Of a stretch of DNA of 64,000 nucleotides, positions 56,068 to 64,000 are shown in pieces (position 1 is the stretch's first letter; the number at the start of each line of letters is the position of its first letter). This DNA is from Trichinella spiralis (lineage: Eukaryota; Nematoda; Enoplea; Trichinellida; Trichinellidae), in NCBI GenBank assembly GCA_000181795.3, contig CM012953.1, positions 19,892,723 to 19,956,722 of the forward strand, read 5' to 3'. Both the position numbers and the translations under genes were made by a program. The notes below the pieces were generated by a model, which made no database searches, had not been told where the DNA came from, and was given only the letters and a program-made list of their open reading frames with translations.

Positions 56068-57656
56068 TCATTTTTGAGAGCAGAGTACTTCAATGAGCAT
56101 CTTCGGCTCCCACTGCTGACTGCATATTTTGTGCACTGTTGTGATCAGTGGATATCTGAATTGTGAAGTTTTTATCGAAATGATCTAGACAAAAATAAAC
56201 GAACAACAAGCATACTTGTCAACCAGGCCACGGCGTTCCAAAGCGACGTAAATCTGCGCCGCTGTATACGGTCCTTGCAACTTCTGACCGCCTAGCAGCT
56301 CTTTTTCCAGCTCTTCTATAGTCTGTATTATTTTTATTATTAACGAACGAACAAACAAACAAACAAACAACACGATTCTTACACGACCGCCGTTGACAAA
56401 CGCTTCGCATACTTTACGATTGCGACCACTGAAACAAGTGGCAATCAGATCGGCAATGCCACAACTTTCGTGGAACGTGTCCATCGACGGCTCGCCAACA
56501 AACTGCTTTATAAAGTTGATCATTTCCAAAAATCCTATTCGAATCACTGCTGATTTCGTGTTGGTGCCAAATTTCAATCCGTCCACCAGCCCAGCGGCAC
56601 AAGCCACTACATTCTACAAAAAAGCGAATTTCGAGCTAATCGAAAACATTATACATTACACAATTGGAAAGTGAACATAATTTAGCATAGTGTAAAAATT
56701 TGATACGTGTCAAAAGAAAAAAAAATCGATCACCTTCAACGCACCACAATATTCCACCGTCTGCAAATCGCGGACGACATTTACATGAAAGGTTGGAATG
56801 TTGAACACTTGTTTCAGCAATTGTCCGTCCTGTTCGCGTTGGACGCCTACGAAAAAAAAACAAGTGAGTAAATAAAAAATGAACCATATATTAATAAATA
56901 ATAATAAGATGGACGGAGAGAGAGAGAGAGAGAGAGAAAATATTTTTTATTTTCAAACCAATTGTAGCTTCACAAAAATGCTTTTCCGCAACTTCGGGTG
57001 CGATGTTGGCACCGTTCAGTGCGGCGACGGGAATATTCAAAATTTTCTGAATAATCACGCTTGAAACGCACATCTTTCCCTTTTCGTCCACTTCGATACC
57101 CTTTGAAAAATATGAAATTGAAAAACAAACAAACAAACAAAAGAATGTACTCACTTTGATCGTTGTCACAGCGATAGCAGTTGGCTTAATTTTGCCGACA
57201 ATGTTTTCACAAGTTTTGGCGAGAAATTGTTGCGGCACTGCCATTATTAAAATATCCGCATCGCCAACGCACAAAGCAATATCGCTCGAAGCGATCCGCA
57301 ATAGGAAAAAAAAAGAAAAACAAATTATCAACTTTTCGACAAATAATTAATTCTGATTTACAATATTTTTGGGCAGTTGAATGCCGGGCAAATATTTCAC
57401 ATTTTCATGCTGGCGATTGATCAGGTCGGCCAAATCTTCACCATTCACCTCTTCCCGAAGAAGCCACAATTTAACGCTTGTATCGAACAAGTGTTTTTTC
57501 CTTTCAACACTTTCGCCAACAATCACTGACAAAGCACTTCCCCTGAAAAAATCAAATAGAAACAAACTAATTAATTAATTAATTAATTAAAATAGAAATG
57601 AAAAAGTCAACAACGAACCAGCTACCGCCACCGACTATGGCCACTTTGTGTACCAT
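56068..57656 (-). CDS. NAD-dependent glycerol-3-phosphate dehydrogenase, cytosolic
   Basis: Interconverts dihydroxyacetone phosphate and glycerol-3-phosphate with NADH, feeding lipid synthesis and the redox shuttle. Eight coding exons run 57656-57619, 57542-57362, 57295-57155, 57100-56959, 56846-56734, 56613-56383, 56322-56216 and 56155-56068, giving 346 residues. The nucleotide-binding loop [13 protein letters not shown] is followed by [38 protein letters not shown], and [21 protein letters not shown]. Then come [46 protein letters not shown] and RGLVDKYPL. The catalytic Lys regions of the family are present (GALKN; the Lys after TTI). The second intron starts with GT at 57361, but its 3' end reads GCGG rather than GCAG (57297-57296), although the protein join is exactly right. 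The last exon was placed by the [11 protein letters not shown] match to GPD1. Confidence 0.93.
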
Positions 57657-59195
57657 CGCAAGATTAGGAGGACTAAATGGAAAAAGTTGAATGAATGAAT
57701 AAATAAATAAATAAATAAACAAATGTTCAACAAAATTTGTGCAAGCGAATCAACAAGAAAGAATTCAAAAAAGTTGAAAACAATCAACCAACGCGCCAAC
57801 TGGGAAACTTGATGATAATTAGAAGACAAGCGATCAAAGACAACTGCCCAGAAACGAGCTGAAGCTGAAGCCGAGGAAGCAACTAGTCAACAACAACAAC
57901 AACAGCTGTCGAGCTTATTATAAAATTGACGAAAGCAGTTGCACAATATATACAGAAATTTAAATTTCAATCAAACTATTTTTCAAACAAAGTTATCGTT
58001 GTTGTTGTTGTTGTTGTTAACACTTGTCACTGGCGACATAAACAACCATCGGAAACAATAAACAATTTGTACAAATGATGTCGTTGTCACCAAAAACTGC
58101 CAATTGACCCTCAAACCGGTGTCGTCGATTAGCGCACTGAGCTTCCACTCGTACTTTGTAAACAATTTGTTGACAAGTCAACGACAACAACATCAAACTA
58201 AAATTAAAATAAACAACTAAAAATAACAACAAACGCCGATGCTGTTGAATGACTTTTCAATAAAATCGAAACAATTCGTGACGTAAATTGATGTAAAATT
58301 TCACGGCTGGTCAACAAAATTATAACAACCGACCCATTCTCTGTTGGATCAGTTCAACAAGTGCCGTGGTCATCAATTAACAACAACACTATCGAAGTGA
58401 CGAACAACTGACAACAAACAGGGCAGGGCAATTTTCTTGTGACCACTTGCTTCGTCACGACCAGTCATATTTGCATACAACATGTATTTTCTGCCGAAAG
58501 AAAAATCAACAAATTGTCCGAAAAACAGACAACTTCTCACTGTGCAGAGTTTTATGGAAAATTATCGAAATCACACCGACCGTGCTTTTCAAAAGTTCAA
58601 CATTGTCAAAATTATATACAACAACAACAACAACCCATTTCTGAAATCAAAAACCAACACCAGCACCACCACCACCACCACCATTATCACTGCTTCACTG
58701 GCGCATTCATGATATTTTTCTGTTTGAACGCTACGAAAACTGACAACAAACAACAACAACGAAGCGAAATGATCAATTCGACAAAAATGATGAGTGGACG
58801 GATAATCGTCGGTCAGAACTAGTTGGAATAAATTCAACTTTGAAATCACAATTTCCACACATCCGATCAATCCAATCACAGTTGTACAAACAAACATACT
58901 TCTTCACTTTGCGCATTGTTACGCTGTGATTGCAGCGAAAAAAGTCAACAACCACTTTCAAAGTCGACAATCTGCTTCGCATAGTTTGTTGGTGACTAAA
59001 CTGATCGCATGCAAATAAAATAAAATAAAAACAATCATCATCGTCATCATCAAATACATACAGTATACAGGATCAATTCGAACCTGAACATTAGTAGTGA
59101 AAAAGAGAACAAGTTGAACGAGGAGGATTACTGTACGAGTGTTGTCATTATTTATTTATTCGTCAGTTCGCGAGTGGAAATTCTACCAATGATCA
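57657..59195. other. Spacer between GPDH and TrpRS
   Basis: Holds the GPDH promoter/5' region and the TrpRS 3' UTR. There are CAA/GTT triplet runs near 57890-57905 and 57998-58018, and (CAC)n near 58660-58682. No conserved coding motif is seen; plus- and minus-strand frames between 58439 and 58980 are low-complexity (His/Thr/Gln- or Val-rich). Confidence 0.5.
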
Positions 59196-60359
59196 TCACA
59201 AAGTCAAACCGACGATCCGCTTGAACGCGACCATCGTCTGCTGGGCACGTACGGACGCTTTGGCCAGTCCGTCGTCCAGAGCGGCTTTCAGTTGGTCAGG
59301 CTGCTTTTCCAGCGCCTGGTATTTCAGTCGAATGGGCTTCAACGTTTCCACCAACGCTTCGGCCAAGTTCTCTTTGAACTGGACGACGTCCTGGCCGGCA
59401 CACCGCGCGACCACGTCGTCGACCGTCGATTCGGTGCAGGCGGCTTTGAGGCGGATCAAATTCGACACCCCCGGCCTGCGCTGCGGATCGAACCACAGCC
59501 CGCCGGAACTGTCCGTCACCGCTTTTTTCACTTTCGACCGAATCTCGTCGGCCGTATCGTCCAAAAATATGCAGCCCGCCGGCTGGGATTTGCTCATCTT
59601 CTTGTCCGGTTCGCGGAGACTCTTCAACCGCGGCCAGTTGCTCAACAACCGCTCCGGCAGTGGAAAAAATCGAACCGAATACTTGTTGTTGAACAGCTCG
59701 GCCAGACGATGCGCCAGCCGCAGATGTTGACTCTGGTCCTCGCCGACCGGCACCGCCCGGGCCCGGTAGAGCAGCACATCGGCCGCCTGCAGCACCGGAT
59801 AAGTCAACAACGCCAACGGCACATTTCCGTCGCGGTACGGAGCCGCTTTTTCCCGGTAGTGGGACATGCGCAGCAGTTTGGGCAGCGTCACCAACGTGCC
59901 CAGCATCCAGCAAAGTTCCGAATGTTCGCCCAGTCGACTCTGCTGGAACAGAGCCGTTCCACGACCGGTGCCGAGACCGCAGGCCAGCAGTCCACTGGTC
60001 ACGTTGAACACGTTGCGGCGCAACTCGTCCGGCTGCCGAGGCACGGTCATCGCGTGCAAGTCCGCAACCGAAACGTACAATTGACAACCGTCGGCCTGCA
60101 ATTTCAACAGCTGACTGATAACGCCGAAATAATTGCCAACGTGCAATCGTCCCGACGGCTGAATGCCCGACACGATCACCGTCGGCCCATCCGAACATCC
60201 TCGGTTCGCCGCACAAAATATCACTTTCGTCAAACGACAACGCTCCAACAATCCCCACTGCATCTAACATCATCAAAACAAAAAAAATTATTACTAATCT
60301 TTTCTTTTTAATATTGAAACAAAACAACTTACCTCGAGTATACTGTTCTTGAAAAACAT
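59196..60359 (-). CDS. WARS2: Tryptophanyl-tRNA synthetase, mitochondrial-type (bacterial-like)
   Basis: Charges mitochondrial tRNA-Trp. Two coding exons, 60359-60333 (MFFKNSILE, donor GAG|GTAAGT) and 60263-59196, give 364 residues. The class I signature HIGH appears as HVGNYFG after IVSGIQPSG, and KMSKS as KKMSKSQPAG. Further family blocks are LYVSVADLHAMTVP, SHYREKAAP, VPLALLTYPVLQAADVLLY, VPVGEDQSQHLRLA, and GVSNLIRL. The length fits WARS2 and bacterial TrpRS rather than the longer cytosolic enzyme. The short basic N-terminus (FFKNSILE...ERCRLTKVIF) may be a mitochondrial presequence. The large exon is strikingly GC-rich compared with everything around it, and has long open frames on both strands as a result. 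It lies about 295 bp downstream of ABCE1 on the same strand. Confidence 0.94.
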
Positions 60360-60539
60360 CTATACTGAAAAGATACAAGTTTTTCACTATTTCAACCCAC
60401 GGTCATGCTGAAAATGAACTGCAACTTTTCTATTACATCATCAATTAAGCTGGTGCAGAATATAAGTTTAAACAACACATTTGCTTCGTGCAAATAAAGC
60501 GATAACGCTGAGGAATATTGTCAACTGTAATAATAATAA

Positions 60540-60588
60540 TATTATTATTATTAATATTAATAAGAAGAAGAAGAAGAAGAAGAAGAAT
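60540..60588. repeat. (ATT)n/(AAG)n microsatellite between TrpRS and ABCE1
   Basis: An ATT/AAT run (about 60527-60563) merges into an (AGA)n run (about 60563-60586). It lies in the ABCE1 3' flank. Confidence 0.85.
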
Positions 60589-60653
60589 AGAATTTTATTC
60601 CCATTATTCCTGTATTCAAGAACCTATAAATATTTTGGAATAACAATTTCGAA

Positions 60654-63383
<2,730 letters not shown>

Positions 63384-64000
63384 TTTCCTTTTCAACAAGA
63401 AAATAATAAATTAACAAACAATTAAATAAAAAATAAAACAGTATAGCAACTTCAACAGTTTATTATGATATAAATAAACAGCAAGTAAATTATTACAAAT
63501 TCATTATATTATTAATAATTAAAGGAATTCTATGAACAAGTTTTACAAAATTTCCATAAAAAGAACAATTAAAATGTTAAGATACTGTATATTTTCAAAA
63601 ACTAAGCCAAACTATTAGTAAATATGAATTATACAAATTCACTTAGTCAACAAACAATAAACTGAAATTTCGAAGATCCATGATGCCAATAACATGCAAA
63701 AAAACAATATAAAAAGAAATACAAGCACATTATTTTTATCAATATAATATACAAATGCAAAATTATTTATCTGTTCTTCTTATGCATAAAAACAACTTCA
63801 AACTCAAAAAATACTGCAAACCGCAAGTTGACAAAACACCCGACTGGCATACAGTAAATTACGAAAATCAAGATTTTACAGTATGCATATTGCGTTGTTT
63901 TATAGTTTGTAACACGTGTTATCAAAATGTATACAGCAGTATGTTTTTGATGATTAAAGAAATAAGTATATCGTATGTCTTAAATGTCATTTTCATATCT
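63384..64000. other. Right-end spacer, ABCE1 5' flank
   Basis: AT-rich sequence upstream of ABCE1, presumably containing its promoter. No coding motif or clear core promoter element is recognised. Confidence 0.5.

Noticed and set aside
59292-60311. Long plus-strand open frame (339 codons) across the TrpRS gene
   Set aside because: It is antisense to a GC-rich, intact TrpRS exon. Its translation is Arg/Gln/His-rich with no family motif, so it is a compositional shadow.
59296-60387. 363-codon minus-strand frame overlapping TrpRS in another frame
   Set aside because: It reads the TrpRS exon out of frame and has Ala/Gly/Arg-rich shadow composition. The TrpRS frame carries the HIGH and KMSKS motifs.

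Overview
This is a eukaryotic (animal) window: AT-rich, with genes split by short GT-AG introns (about 50-90 bp), long AT-rich spacers and decayed transposons. The best guess is a nematode. Pointers are an EGL-17/FGF8-like growth factor, compact conserved genes and a small ionotropic-receptor-like channel; no single feature proves the phylum. Nothing bacterial, no CRISPR array and no convincing tRNA or rRNA gene was seen. Splice models were built by hand from conserved protein motifs, GT/AG signals and codon phase.

Layout. 1-6307: no supported coding gene, perhaps a 5' untranslated exon near 2.5-2.75 kb. 6308-8214 (+): FGF8/EGL-17-like factor. 9385-11766 (+): USP12/USP46-type deubiquitinase. 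13041-14311 (-): KMT5A/SET8 histone H4K20 methyltransferase, copy 1. 16726-24566 (+): Strawberry notch (SBNO), 28 coding exons. 27915-28541 (+): unidentified candidate exons. 29330-30698 (+): KMT5A/SET8, copy 2. 31146-40689 (+): phosphatidylinositol 4-kinase alpha. 42.5-46.5 kb: truncated BEL/Pao retroelement. 46.5-49.1 kb: pieces of other LTR elements. 50083-50765: hAT-type element with a perfect 8-bp target duplication. 52609-53913 (+): intronless ionotropic-receptor-like channel. 54235-55698: piggyBac relic with terminal repeats. 56068-57656 (-): cytosolic glycerol-3-phosphate dehydrogenase. 59196-60359 (-): mitochondrial tryptophanyl-tRNA synthetase. 60654-63383 (-): ABCE1/RLI ribosome-recycling ATPase.

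Genes fall into chromatin and signalling functions (two SET8 copies flanking SBNO, the deubiquitinase, FGF, PI4KA) and a same-strand housekeeping cluster at the right end (ABCE1, TrpRS, GPDH). The 12-kb block 42.5-55.7 kb is a transposon-rich island between them.

I did not find a convincing wholly new system. The points most worth a second look are the SET8 pair with PIP-degron-like motifs, the GPDH intron lacking an AG acceptor, two GC-AG introns in conserved genes, the GC-rich TrpRS exon, the channel that starts directly at its ligand-binding domain, and the well-bounded hAT and piggyBac elements.
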